From assembly GCF_003688995.1 (NCBI RefSeq), contig NZ_PENI01000040.1:1-64000 (forward strand): a stretch of 64,000 nt of DNA, read 5' to 3'. The translations under genes and the position numbers were made by a program. Origin of the DNA: Streptomyces shenzhenensis. Lineage in GTDB: Bacteria; Actinomycetota; Actinomycetes; Streptomycetales; Streptomycetaceae. Of this stretch, positions 26,097 to 34,816 are shown in pieces. The notes under the pieces are model-generated. The model was not told the DNA's origin. It searched no databases and saw only the letters and a list, made by a program, of their open reading frames with translations. The stretch's first letter is position 1; every line of letters begins with the position of its first letter.

Positions 26097-27125
26097 ATGC
26101 CACAGAACGCATCGTCGACGCCCGGCGTTCTGATCGTCGGAGCCGGAGCCATGGGCCTCACATCCGGCTACCACCTGCAACTGGCCGGCACTGAGGTGAC
26201 GTTCCTGGTACGCCCGCAGCGCGCGGAGAGTCTGGCCCGCCCGCAGGTGCTGTACTCCTACGACGACGCAAGCCTGAAGCGTTTCTCCGGCTACCGGGTC
26301 CTCTCGGATGTCGGCGACGCCGGCGATCGGGCCTACGACTACGTCATCGTCACTCTCGACGGCGCGTCCTCACGCTCCGCGGAGGGCACGGCTCTGCTGA
26401 ACGGCCTCGGTGACGCCATCCGTGACACCGATGCCGTCGTCATCGTCGGCGGCATCGGCCTCGACCTGCGCCTGCACTGCCTGGACGCCCTCGACATCGG
26501 CGAGGAGCGCGTCATCAGCGGATGGCTGGGCCTGCTGGCCCACCAGGTGGCCTCCGCCGACCTGCCCGTCCACCCGCCCACCGATCCTCACGTCCTGGCC
26601 CGGGCCGACATGGCTTACCGCACCCTGTCCGCAGGCGGTTTCATGGTCGAGGACAGGTTCCCGGGCGTAGCGGCTCGCTTCAAGGCGCTGTACGACGGCT
26701 GCGGCGTGTCGCGTTGTGACATCGTCGACCACGACCACTTCCCGGCCCAGGTGGCCGGCCTCTTCCCGGTCTTCCAGGCGTGCCACTTGATGGGATGGCC
26801 GCCCGCGGCACGGCTGACCGACCACGAAGAAACCTGGAGGCTTGCGGTCGACGCGGTCCGGGAGGTCGTCTCCGTCCATGGGGACAGCCGTACGGAAGCG
26901 GTCAGCGGGAAGAATCTGACGCGGATGCTGGTGGCCTTCGAGAAGGAATCCCTGCCCCTGGACTGGAACGGGTTCAACGCGTTCCACCATGGCGCAAAGG
27001 TCGCACGGCAGGATCTGAAGCTGCTGCGGGACTATGTGGCAGCCGGAGAGCGCCAGGGCAAGCACATGGTGGCGCTGCGGGAGCTTGTTGCCGCAGCGAC
27101 GGCATTTCACCGGCAGAACGCCTGA
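26097..27125 (+). CDS. Ketopantoate reductase-like (ApbA/PanE) oxidoreductase
   Basis: A 342-residue reductase. NADP-binding motif: VLIVGAGAMGLTSGYHLQLAGTEVTFLVRP. The family lysine lies in EAVSGKNLTRML or downstream, and the C-terminal helical domain is recognisable (NAFHHGAKVARQDLKLLRDYV). Start ATG 26097 with AGGAGGAGA. It is longer than PanE (about 300 residues), and as a plasmid copy under a divergent TetR protein it probably reduces some other 2-oxo acid. Confidence 0.82.
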   Translation: MPQNASSTPGVLIVGAGAMGLTSGYHLQLAGTEVTFLVRPQRAESLARPQVLYSYDDASLKRFSGYRVLSDVGDAGDRAYDYVIVTLDGASSRSAEGTALLNGLGDAIRDTDAVVIVGGIGLDLRLHCLDALDIGEERVISGWLGLLAHQVASADLPVHPPTDPHVLARADMAYRTLSAGGFMVEDRFPGVAARFKALYDGCGVSRCDIVDHDHFPAQVAGLFPVFQACHLMGWPPAARLTDHEETWRLAVDAVREVVSVHGDSRTEAVSGKNLTRMLVAFEKESLPLDWNGFNAFHHGAKVARQDLKLLRDYVAAGERQGKHMVALRELVAAATAFHRQNA

Positions 27126-27257
27126 CGGGCGGCCGGCCCGGGAGCAGGGCCGGACAACCGATCCGGGGGCCGGCATCCTTCGGTCACCGGTCACGGGAGA
27201 CGACCACCGGCCGACTAAGGTCCGTGGATCGAGAGCCTGTTCGGGAGGAGAACATGG

Positions 27258-28286
27258 ATGCTGCGGCACCTGCGCAGGGCGGCCTGTGCCGGACTGGTCG
27301 GGGTGGCGGTTGCCGTGGCTGGGTGCACGAGCCGTTCGCCCGAGCCCGCCGTTGCCGAGATGTCGCCCAGCGCGCGGGCCTACTTGTCGAGGTCGCTGGA
27401 CATCATGGAAAAGCACTCTCTCCTCCGTCACGAGGTCGACTGGGCGGACGTGCGAAGCAAGGCGTACGTGCGTGCACGCGGCGCGCGGAACGCGGCGGAC
27501 ACGTACGGGGCGATCGAACTGGCTCTGCACTTGCTGGGCGACGGACACAGCGTCTTCTGGGAGCCGGATGAGGCAAAGGACCGTCTGGGGGCCTCGGCGG
27601 GCGAGTTCGACTGTCTGGAAGGCCGTTCGCTGAAAAGTGGCGTGGGCTACGTTTCCCTGCCCGGCGTGCAGGGGTCGCAAGAGGCGTACGACCAGTACGG
27701 GCGGCAGGGCCGAAGTGCCGTGGCGAAGGCCGACGAGGCCGGAGCCTGCGGCTGGGTGGTGGATCTGCGCTCGGGCACCGCGGGCAACATGTGGCCAATG
27801 CTTGCCGTCGTGGGTCCGATCCTGGGCGACGGCGAGGTCGGCGCGTTCGTGGATGCCGACGGTGGCAGAACCGTCTGGTCGATCAGGCACAGCAGCCCCT
27901 ACCTGGACGGCGTGTCGGCCGGTTGGGGGGAGGGCCGACCGCTCGCCAGAAGCGGCCCGCCGGGCGCGGTCCTGACCGGGAAGCGGACAGCCAGTGCGGG
28001 GGAGGCGGTCGTGGTGGCCTTCCGAGGGCGTCCCGGCACCCGGTTCTTCGGCGAGCGGACCAGCGGGCTTCCCACGGCGAACGAGGGGCACCGGCTGGCC
28101 GACGGAGCCGTGCTGGTCCTCACGGGAGCCAAGCACGCGGATCGCACGGGCCGCGCCTATGACGCGCCGATCCCTCCGGACGTGGAGATCGTCAAGGATC
28201 CACGCCCGGTGGCCCGGCACCGGGACGAGGTCCTGCAGACGGCAGAGAGCTGGCTCCTCGATCAGGCTGCCTGCCGTCGGTCGTGA
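27258..28286 (+). CDS. S41-family peptidase lipoprotein
   Basis: A 342-residue lipoprotein with lipobox VAVAGC at residue about 22. The catalytic domain has GVGYVSLPGVQ, GWVVDLRSGTAGNMWPMLAVV and the serine motif TGKRTASAGEAVVVAF with the family Ser-x-x-Glu/Lys arrangement, and ends with SGLPTANEGHRLADGAVLVLTGA. It belongs to the C-terminal processing/tricorn-type S41 peptidases, without an obvious PDZ domain. It should be anchored outside the membrane. Start ATG 27258 with GGGAGGAG. It is monocistronic, followed by the replication origin. Confidence 0.85.
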   Translation: MLRHLRRAACAGLVGVAVAVAGCTSRSPEPAVAEMSPSARAYLSRSLDIMEKHSLLRHEVDWADVRSKAYVRARGARNAADTYGAIELALHLLGDGHSVFWEPDEAKDRLGASAGEFDCLEGRSLKSGVGYVSLPGVQGSQEAYDQYGRQGRSAVAKADEAGACGWVVDLRSGTAGNMWPMLAVVGPILGDGEVGAFVDADGGRTVWSIRHSSPYLDGVSAGWGEGRPLARSGPPGAVLTGKRTASAGEAVVVAFRGRPGTRFFGERTSGLPTANEGHRLADGAVLVLTGAKHADRTGRAYDAPIPPDVEIVKDPRPVARHRDEVLQTAESWLLDQAACRRS

Positions 28287-28432
28287 GGAGGCTGCGCCGG
28301 TTTCCTCGGCCGGCTCGGGGACGCGCTTCTCCGGGCCGGCCAGGGGGACGGAGGCAGGCCTGACGGCGGGCCAGGTGGGGGAGTGGGAGCCCGTGTGGGT
28401 GCATCCAATTGGGTGGGGCTTGTCCGGGGGCC

Positions 28433-28861
28433 GGTCGCTTCAGTCGCTTGGGTCGCTGGCTCTCAGGGGGCTCCGGAGGCACAGCGACTGAAGCGCAGCT
28501 ACTCAGCGACTGTTCGGTCGCTGCCCTGGGGCAGGATAAAAGCGCAGGTCAGCGCGGTGTCGTTGCGGAGACAGCGACTGAAGCGACTCAAGGCCCGTAT
28601 ATATGAGGAAGTTAGTGTGTGTGCGTGTGCGTGATATATAGAAGCCTTCAGTCGCTTCAGTCGCTGTTTCGGGTAGAGCACCCAGTCTGACCTGCGGTTT
28701 TCTTCTGGCTGTTGAGTAGCTACTGAAGGGCCTTCAGTAGCTGCCCTTTTCCTTCAGTCGCTGCCGGCTGCTGGATCTGCCTGTCGGGGGACGTGTTCCA
28801 CGCCCCCGCGGGCCCCATTCGCTAGTCTGTGTCCGTCGTTGAGTCGCTTCGGTCGCTGATA
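28433..28861. other. Putative replication origin (iterons, AT-rich bubble)
   Basis: Direct and inverted copies of TCAGTCGCT fill this 430-bp region: 28433-28458 (three in a row), 28481-28524 (inverted and direct), 28571-28589 (inverted), 28647-28665 (direct), 28752-28762 and 28838-28858. Two 24-bp arms, 28571-28594 and 28644-28667, form an inverted repeat with one mismatch around an AT-rich, GT-repeat centre (GTATATATGAGG to GTGATATATAG), the best candidate for DNA unwinding. It lies directly upstream of the primase-polymerase and helicase genes. TAGCTACTGAAGG/CCTTCAGTAGCT at about 28715-28743 adds another symmetric element. Confidence 0.8.
28571..28667. repeat. Inverted iteron arms flanking AT-rich DNA
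   Basis: Left arm 28571-28594 and right arm 28644-28667 match over 24 bp with one mismatch; each contains two iteron units. The 49-bp centre holds TATATAT, a GT-rich run and ATATATA. It could be a duplex-unwinding element flanked by initiator sites. Confidence 0.78.
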
Positions 28862-28871
28862 GGGGGTGCAG

Positions 28872-29984
28872 ATGCCAGCTGATCTGCGGTTTCTTTCCAG
28901 CGACTCAGCACGGGCCGCCCCCGGTCCTCCGGTCGCTGAGCTGTCGCTGGCCACCGCCCGCTGGTGTGCCCGCCGAGGCTGGCCCGTCCATCCCCTGGCC
29001 AAGGGCCGCAAGACCCCGGCTGCGAACTGCCCCGACTGCCGGGCGCATCCCCATCCGCCGGCGGGCTGCCCCTGCCTCCAGGCAGGCCGCTGGTGCCACG
29101 GCTTCCACGCGGCCACCCTCGACCAGGACCGCATCCAGCAGTGGTGGGGAGCCAACCCGGAGTTCGGCATCGGCGTGGCCTGCGGCCTGGCCGACCTGAT
29201 CGTCATCGACATCGACGCGCACTCCGCCGAGCCGCCCACTCGGGACCGGATCCTGCCCGGCATCCCCATCGCCGACCACATCGACCTCACGGGCCTTGCC
29301 AGCGGCTTCCACACCCTCGCCGTCCTGGCCGCCCTGCGGGGCCGTCCCAGCCCCGCAGACGACGAGACAACGCTGCGCGTCCGCACCCCCTCGGGCGGCC
29401 TGCACGTCTGGTACCGGGCGGACGGCCGCCGTTGGCAGTCCTCCGTCGGCTCCAGCCCCGGCCGGGCCCTGGCCTGGCAGGTGGACGTCCGCGCGCACGG
29501 CAGCTACATCATCGCTCCCGGCACCACCACGCAGCACGGGACGTACACGCCCGTCGGCGAGGCCCGCGAACCGGCGGCGCTCCCGCTCTGGCTCGCCCAG
29601 GAACTGGAGCGCACCGGACATCTGCCCGCACCGGACATCCCCGCGCCCAGGCCGGTCCCGCCCCGCGCCCGCCAGGCCGTGCTCGCCGCGGGCGGCGGAC
29701 GTGAGCGGGCGCGGCACACGCTCGACACGGTGCTCGCGCCGGTGGAGGCCTGCGGGCAGGTCGCCGAGGGCGCCGGGTTCTCCGACGCCCTCAACCGCGC
29801 CGCCTACACGCTCGGCGGGCTCGTCGCGGCCGGCCGCCTGCCCCGCGAGGAGGCCGTACAGGCGCTCAGGGACACCGCGCTCGCGGCCCGCCCCGGTCAG
29901 GAGCGGCGGATCGACCAGATCGTCCAGAGCGGTCTGACGGCGGGTCTGAAGCGGCCTCTGTACGGCTCTGGGAGGCGCCTGTGA
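28872..29984 (+). CDS. Bifunctional primase-polymerase (Prim-Pol)
   Basis: A 370-residue protein with an N-terminal Prim-Pol domain (residues about 20-230): LATARWCARRGWPVHPL, the cysteine-rich CPDCRAH..GCPCLQ, GFHAATLD, GIGVACG, and the metal aspartates D113 and D115 in LIVIDIDAHS. RTPSGGLHVWYRADG supplies the conserved histidine. A helical C-terminal tail follows (ERARHTLDTVLAPVEAC). Such enzymes prime and start copying at plasmid origins. Start ATG 28872 with an AGGGGG site; the GTG at 28866 overlaps that site. It overlaps the helicase gene by 4 bp (GTGA) and lies directly behind the iterons. Confidence 0.9.
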   Translation: MPADLRFLSSDSARAAPGPPVAELSLATARWCARRGWPVHPLAKGRKTPAANCPDCRAHPHPPAGCPCLQAGRWCHGFHAATLDQDRIQQWWGANPEFGIGVACGLADLIVIDIDAHSAEPPTRDRILPGIPIADHIDLTGLASGFHTLAVLAALRGRPSPADDETTLRVRTPSGGLHVWYRADGRRWQSSVGSSPGRALAWQVDVRAHGSYIIAPGTTTQHGTYTPVGEAREPAALPLWLAQELERTGHLPAPDIPAPRPVPPRARQAVLAAGGGRERARHTLDTVLAPVEACGQVAEGAGFSDALNRAAYTLGGLVAAGRLPREEAVQALRDTALAARPGQERRIDQIVQSGLTAGLKRPLYGSGRRL

Positions 29985-31507
29985 CGTCCCCCAGGCCGGA
30001 GACGCTCTTCGAGTTCGACCCCGAGGCCGTCGCCGCTCAGATCAGGGCTCAGGGAGCCACCTCGGTGCCGCGCCCCGCCCAGGCCGACGACGGCCGTGCG
30101 GCCGCCGGGGAGGCGACCGCGACCGGGCTGCTGCCGGACACCCTGTCCGACCGCGGCAACGCCAAGCTGTTCGTCAAGCTGTACGCCAATGACTACCGGC
30201 ACGTTCCCGGTATCGGCTGGTACCGGTGGGACACCACCCGCTGGCAGATCGACGAGGACGACACCGTGCTGTGGGCGGCCGGCGACCTTGCGGAGAGCAT
30301 CACCGGCCATGATCCCCGCGGCGTCTTCACGACCACGGCGCTGCAACAGCACCGCCGCCGGGCACTGTCGACCACCGGTATCAACGCCATGCTCGCCCAG
30401 GCCAAGTCGGCCCCCGGCATGGTGTTGAACGCGGCTCTGCTGGACGCCGATCCGTATGCCCTGTGCACGCCCGACGGCATCGTCGATCTGCGCACGGGAC
30501 TGGTGAAGAACCCCGACCCGAACAAGGACTTCCACTCCCGTTCCACCACCGTCGGACCGCGGCACGGGCCCACCCCGCGCTGGGAGAGGTTCCTGACCGA
30601 CACCTTCGGCGACGACGCCGAGGGCCGGGAGATGATCGACTACCTGCAACTGCTGCTCGGGTACTCCGTCACCGGTGACGTCGGCGGCCAGATCCTCCCC
30701 TTCCTGTTCGGTTCGGGGAAGAACGGCAAGTCGGTTCTGCTGGATGTCCTGATGAAGTTGTTGGGGGATTATGCGGATGCGGCTCCTCCTGGTTTTTTGA
30801 TGGCGCGGCCTTATGAGGGGCATCCGACGGATCTGGCGGAGTTGCATGGTCGGCGGGTGATCGTGTGTTCGGAGGTGAAGCCGGGGGACAAGTTCGATGA
30901 GGCCCGGGTGAAGCTTCTGACCGGTGGTGACCGGATCAAGGCGCGTCGGATGCGGCAGGATTTCTTCAGTTTCGAACCCACGCACAAGCTCTGGCTGTTG
31001 GGCAACCACCGGCCCGAGGTCGGCACGGGCGGGTTCGCTTTCTGGCGCCGTATGCGGCTGATCCCCTTCGAACGTGTCGTCCCCGACCACCGCAAGATCG
31101 ACAACCTCGCCGACATCCTTGTCACCGAGGAGGGCCCGGGTATTCTCGGCTGGCTCATCGACGGCGCCCGCCGCTACCTCGCCAGCGACCGCGACCTCAC
31201 CGGTCCCGAACGCGTCCGTATCGCCACCAACGCGTACGCCGAGACCGAGGACCACACCGGCCGGTTCTACGACGAGTGCTGCGTGCTGGGCCCCGATCTC
31301 CGGGCCGAGCAGACGGCCCTCTACGCGGCCTACAGGACGTGGTGTCAGAATGAGGGCGCGCCGGTCATGTCCTCAAGGGCGTTCGCCGCCCGCACCCGGG
31401 AACTCGTGGGACTGGCTTCGCCCAAGGAGATGATCCTGTCCAACCAGCGCAAGCATTACCCGGGTATCGGACTGCTCACCGACCAGGAAAGGGACGCCGA
31501 GGCATGA
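29981..31507 (+). CDS. P4-type primase/SF3 helicase (copy 1)
   Basis: A 508-residue P4/D5-like helicase. The D5_N-like part has LVKNPDPNKDFHSRST and TPRWERFLTDTFG; the ATPase has Walker A GSGKNGKS (residues 244-251), RRVIVCSEVKPGDKFDEARVKLLTGGD (B region), and motif C LWLLGNHRPEV. It probably unwinds the origin next to the iterons with the Prim-Pol protein. The GTG start overlaps the Prim-Pol stop. A stretch of about 420 bp (30755-31180) is almost identical to copy 2 and has unusual T-ending codons (GAT TAT, CCT CCT GGT TTT TTG), unlike the flanks. Confidence 0.9.
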   Translation: MTSPRPETLFEFDPEAVAAQIRAQGATSVPRPAQADDGRAAAGEATATGLLPDTLSDRGNAKLFVKLYANDYRHVPGIGWYRWDTTRWQIDEDDTVLWAAGDLAESITGHDPRGVFTTTALQQHRRRALSTTGINAMLAQAKSAPGMVLNAALLDADPYALCTPDGIVDLRTGLVKNPDPNKDFHSRSTTVGPRHGPTPRWERFLTDTFGDDAEGREMIDYLQLLLGYSVTGDVGGQILPFLFGSGKNGKSVLLDVLMKLLGDYADAAPPGFLMARPYEGHPTDLAELHGRRVIVCSEVKPGDKFDEARVKLLTGGDRIKARRMRQDFFSFEPTHKLWLLGNHRPEVGTGGFAFWRRMRLIPFERVVPDHRKIDNLADILVTEEGPGILGWLIDGARRYLASDRDLTGPERVRIATNAYAETEDHTGRFYDECCVLGPDLRAEQTALYAAYRTWCQNEGAPVMSSRAFAARTRELVGLASPKEMILSNQRKHYPGIGLLTDQERDAEA

Positions 31508-31905
31508 GCTCCCTGATCGCCGAGGACGAGATCAGCCACGAGACGGAACTCGTCTGGCTCGAGGACATCGACAGCCTCGACTACGTCCGTCAGAGCCTGG
31601 ACCGGCTGCCCACCCGCAGGGGCAGGCCGCCCTACCACCGCGACGGCCGCATGGTCGGCTACGCCCGGCTCGGCGCGACCGCGAAGCCGTCCCGCCAGTC
31701 CGGAACCTTCCGCCGCCGGGTCTTCTGGCTGCTGCCGCACGACCGCGACAGCGTCCCCGACGGCCTCTACGCGAAGAGCGCCCCCGCCGAAGCGGTCGAC
31801 CCCCACACCCTGGCGCCACGGAGCAAGGGGTACAAGACGGAACGCTCCGAAGGCGGCCCGCCCTCCAGCGCCATGCAGCAGCTCGGCATAACGCTCCCGC
31901 TGTGA
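31504..31905 (+). CDS. Conserved 133-residue partner of the plasmid helicase
   Basis: I do not recognise a named family. It is acidic at the N-terminus (EDEISHETELVWLEDI) and basic in the centre (DRLPTRRGRPPYHRDGRMVGYARLG, TFRRRVFWLLPHDRDSVPDGLY). ATG overlaps the helicase stop as ATGA. The same gene with the same length and overlap follows the second helicase copy at 51875-52276, so it is a conserved part of the replication module and probably acts with the helicase. The tryptophan/arginine-rich middle could contact DNA, which is only a guess. Confidence 0.82.
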   Translation: MSSLIAEDEISHETELVWLEDIDSLDYVRQSLDRLPTRRGRPPYHRDGRMVGYARLGATAKPSRQSGTFRRRVFWLLPHDRDSVPDGLYAKSAPAEAVDPHTLAPRSKGYKTERSEGGPPSSAMQQLGITLPL

Positions 31906-32047
31906 CCGCCGTACGTGCCTTCGCGGCCGGCCGCCGACAAGGAATCCCCGCGTCGAGCGGAGCCCCGGGCCCGCGAGGCGCCGCGGCTCGGGCGGCCGAA
32001 AGCCGGGATGCCGGCTCTCCGGTCGCCCTCACCTATCGGCGGGCAGG

Positions 32048-32389
32048 TCATGGATGCGTCCTGCCGTGCGTCGAGTGCACCTGGAACAGCCGCGGCTGCA
32101 CATCGGTGGCGATCTTCGCCGCCTGGTCCATGTGGACGCGGGCCTCGGGGTTGGCGAGCATCGTGCGGTAGTGCTCCTCGGACTCCCACTGGGCGTAGTT
32201 GATGACACGCTCGCCGTCCTGGGAGGCGTGGAAGTTGGCGCAGACGAAGCCGGGCTGATGCTTCATCGTCTCCTCGGTGGCGTGGGCCAGCAGCGCGAGG
32301 AGTTCGCCCTGGCGGTCGGGCGAGACGGTGAAGGTGTTGATCAGAGTCGCCACCGGGCGGCTGCTGTCGATGCGTGCGGTAACAGTCAT
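32048..32389 (-). CDS. Antibiotic biosynthesis monooxygenase-like protein
   Basis: A 113-residue ABM-fold (dimeric alpha/beta barrel) protein: ATLINTFTVSPDRQGELLALL, HQPGFVCANFHASQDGERVINYAQWESEEHYRTML and ARVHMDQAAKIATDVQPRLFQVHS. ABM proteins oxygenate quinones or protect against small reactive compounds without an added cofactor. ATG 32389 has an AAAGGATC site. It is convergent with the helicase-partner gene and divergent from tap, not in an operon. Confidence 0.85.
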   Translation of the reverse strand: MTVTARIDSSRPVATLINTFTVSPDRQGELLALLAHATEETMKHQPGFVCANFHASQDGERVINYAQWESEEHYRTMLANPEARVHMDQAAKIATDVQPRLFQVHSTHGRTHP

Positions 32390-32569
32390 GATCCTTTCCC
32401 TCCCCTTACCCGGGGTGCGGGGAGGCGAGCGAGGGGCCGCTTTCCACCGATCGGACGCGGACCTTCACGCAAGCGGCGCCGATACCGCCGTAGCGGTCGT
32501 ACGCGATCCGTACGGCATCGGTACGCGAGGCGTACGTTCCGTGGGATGATCGAGGGGCAGGAGGTGACC

Positions 32570-34810
32570 ATGTCCGAGCTGTTCGACCGGGTCGACGCGC
32601 TGATCGCGTCCCGGTCCCCGCTGCCGCCCCCGGCCGAGCGCAGACGGCTGCGCCAGGCGCACGGTCTGACGCTGGACGAAGTGGCGTCCGCGCTGAAGGT
32701 GCGCCGGGCCACGGTGTCCGGCTGGGAGTCCGTCAAGAAGCCGACCGAGCCGCGCGGCCCGGAGCGGGAGGCGTACGCGCGCCTGCTGGACAAGCTCGTG
32801 GACCTCTACCCGCCGGACGCCACGACCACGGCGCCCGCTGAGGACACGGCTGTTCCCGTTCCGGTTCCAGAACGGGAACAGGAGCGGGAACCGCTGACCG
32901 TGTCCGCGGACCCGGCCGCCGGTGCCGCGCCCCCGGCGGCCGGACCGGACTCCCAGGCCCGGCCCGCCGCCCCGGCCACCGCCTCGCGGCCGGCGCGCGG
33001 CACCAGGCCGCCGGCGACGCCACAGCGGCCGGCGGCGAAGAAGGCCGCCCCCGGGCCGGCCGCCACCGCGGCCGCGGACCCGCGCTTCGAGAACGGCCCG
33101 CTCGCCGTGATCGACGCCGACGCAGGCGGCCAGGTGCTGGCGTACTGCCCCGGCGGTCTGATCCTGGACGTACCCGCGAAGTCCCTGCCGGCCCTGGTCG
33201 ACTGGACACTGACGGAGGCCAGACTCGGGCAGCCGAGGCTGTCCGGGCCGGGCAAGGACGCCGATCCGCTGCTCGTGCTCACCGAGGCCGCGCTGGAGCG
33301 CTACGGCCTGCCCGGCGCCCTCACGGACGAGGAACGGATCGCCGGGCGGCTGCCGGAGGACCACAAGGCCGTCAGGCAACTGGCCCGCGCCGACTGGAAA
33401 CTGACCAAGCGCGGGCTCGGGCCGTGGGCGCGGATCTACCGCCCCGCCCGCGGCTCCGAGCGGGCCTGCGTGCAGCTGTGCATCCCGTCCTGGCACGCGC
33501 TCGACGCCCGGCACTGGGGCACGGCCGCCCAGCTTCCGCCCGCGGAACTCGCCCGGCTGCTGGGCGTGTACGCGTCCCGGGTGATGACACCGCGCGGCTC
33601 CACCGCCGTCACCGGCCTGGAACTGATGACCGCGCTGCACCCGCCGACCCGCGCCTCCGAGCCCGACGCCGACGGCCGCCGGCACTCCGAGCACAACCCC
33701 GGCAGCCTGGGCACGGACCCGGTCGACTGCGCGCCGTGCGAGGCCCCCGACGGACACCCGCTCCTGGCGGACCTGCCGCGCTTCCACGTCCGCGGACCGG
33801 CGGAGAAACTGTTCGAGGAGGCGTACGACTGGGCACGGCCGATGACCGACGCCGAATGCACCCGGCGGCACCTGGTCGGCATCGACGTCAACATGGCCTT
33901 CGCCGCCGGCGCCAACGGCCTGGTCGTCGGCCTCGGCGCGCCCACCCACGTCAAGGCGCCGGTGTTCGATGCGAAACTGCCCGGATCGTGGCTGGTCGAC
34001 CTGTCCCATGTCGACCTGTCCCGCGTGAAGATCGCCAAGGACACGTGGGCGGACCTGGACGGCGAGATGCTGCCCAGCCCGTTCACGCCGAAGGGCGACC
34101 GCCCCGAAGGCCCGGCCTGGTACGCGACGCCCACCGTCGCCTACGCCCAGGAGCTGGGCTACGAGGTGCGCCCGGTCGAGGCATGGGTGCGCCACGACAA
34201 CGGCCGTTACCTGGACGGCTGGTACAACCGGCTGCGCGACGCCTACCTCGCCACGATGGCCGACCTCGGCGTCACCGCCGACCTGCCGCCGGCCGGCTTC
34301 CTGGCGGCCATGGACGGCTACAAGGAACGCGACCCGGAACTGGCGGTCGTCGTCTCGGCGGTCAAGGCGACGGTCAAGGGCGGCCTGGGCAAGCTGCGCG
34401 AGCGGCCCCGCGGCGAGGGCTGGCGGCCCGGCCGGCCGTGGCGGGCCCTCGCCCGGCCCACCTGGCGGCCGGACATCCGCGCCGCGGTCATCTCCCGTAC
34501 GCGCGTCAACCTGCACCGCAAGATCGTCAAGCACGCGGCGTTCACCGGGCAGTACCCGGTCGCGGTCCTCTCCGACTGCGTCGTGTACGCGGCCGACGGG
34601 ACGTCGCCGCTGGACTTCCTTCCCTACCGGGACGGCAAGCCGCTGCCCGGCGGCTTCAAACTCGGTGTCAACCCGGGCCTGGTCAAGCACGAGGGCACCC
34701 AGAGCGTGCTGTGGGGCGAGGAGGTCCGCGAGCGGTTCGGCGCCCCGGAGCTCAACCTCGCCCGGTACATCAAGGACGGCACCGTCACCGACGTCGACAA
34801 CGGGGAGTAG
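32570..34810 (+). CDS. tap: Telomere-associated protein Tap
   Basis: A 746-residue Tap homologue. The N-terminus is an XRE-type HTH (LRQAHGLTLDEVASALKVRRATVSGWES, residues about 25-55), then a Pro/Ala-rich linker (95-170), then the conserved body (WKLTKRGLGPWARIYRPARG, VGIDVNMAFAAGANGLVVGLG). Tap binds telomere 3' overhangs and recruits the terminal protein. ATG 32570 has AGGAGG. It is followed after six bases by tpg, the standard tap-tpg order. It should act on ends like the one at position 1. Confidence 0.93.
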   Translation: MSELFDRVDALIASRSPLPPPAERRRLRQAHGLTLDEVASALKVRRATVSGWESVKKPTEPRGPEREAYARLLDKLVDLYPPDATTTAPAEDTAVPVPVPEREQEREPLTVSADPAAGAAPPAAGPDSQARPAAPATASRPARGTRPPATPQRPAAKKAAPGPAATAAADPRFENGPLAVIDADAGGQVLAYCPGGLILDVPAKSLPALVDWTLTEARLGQPRLSGPGKDADPLLVLTEAALERYGLPGALTDEERIAGRLPEDHKAVRQLARADWKLTKRGLGPWARIYRPARGSERACVQLCIPSWHALDARHWGTAAQLPPAELARLLGVYASRVMTPRGSTAVTGLELMTALHPPTRASEPDADGRRHSEHNPGSLGTDPVDCAPCEAPDGHPLLADLPRFHVRGPAEKLFEEAYDWARPMTDAECTRRHLVGIDVNMAFAAGANGLVVGLGAPTHVKAPVFDAKLPGSWLVDLSHVDLSRVKIAKDTWADLDGEMLPSPFTPKGDRPEGPAWYATPTVAYAQELGYEVRPVEAWVRHDNGRYLDGWYNRLRDAYLATMADLGVTADLPPAGFLAAMDGYKERDPELAVVVSAVKATVKGGLGKLRERPRGEGWRPGRPWRALARPTWRPDIRAAVISRTRVNLHRKIVKHAAFTGQYPVAVLSDCVVYAADGTSPLDFLPYRDGKPLPGGFKLGVNPGLVKHEGTQSVLWGEEVRERFGAPELNLARYIKDGTVTDVDNGE

Positions 34811-34816
34811 GCAGGC

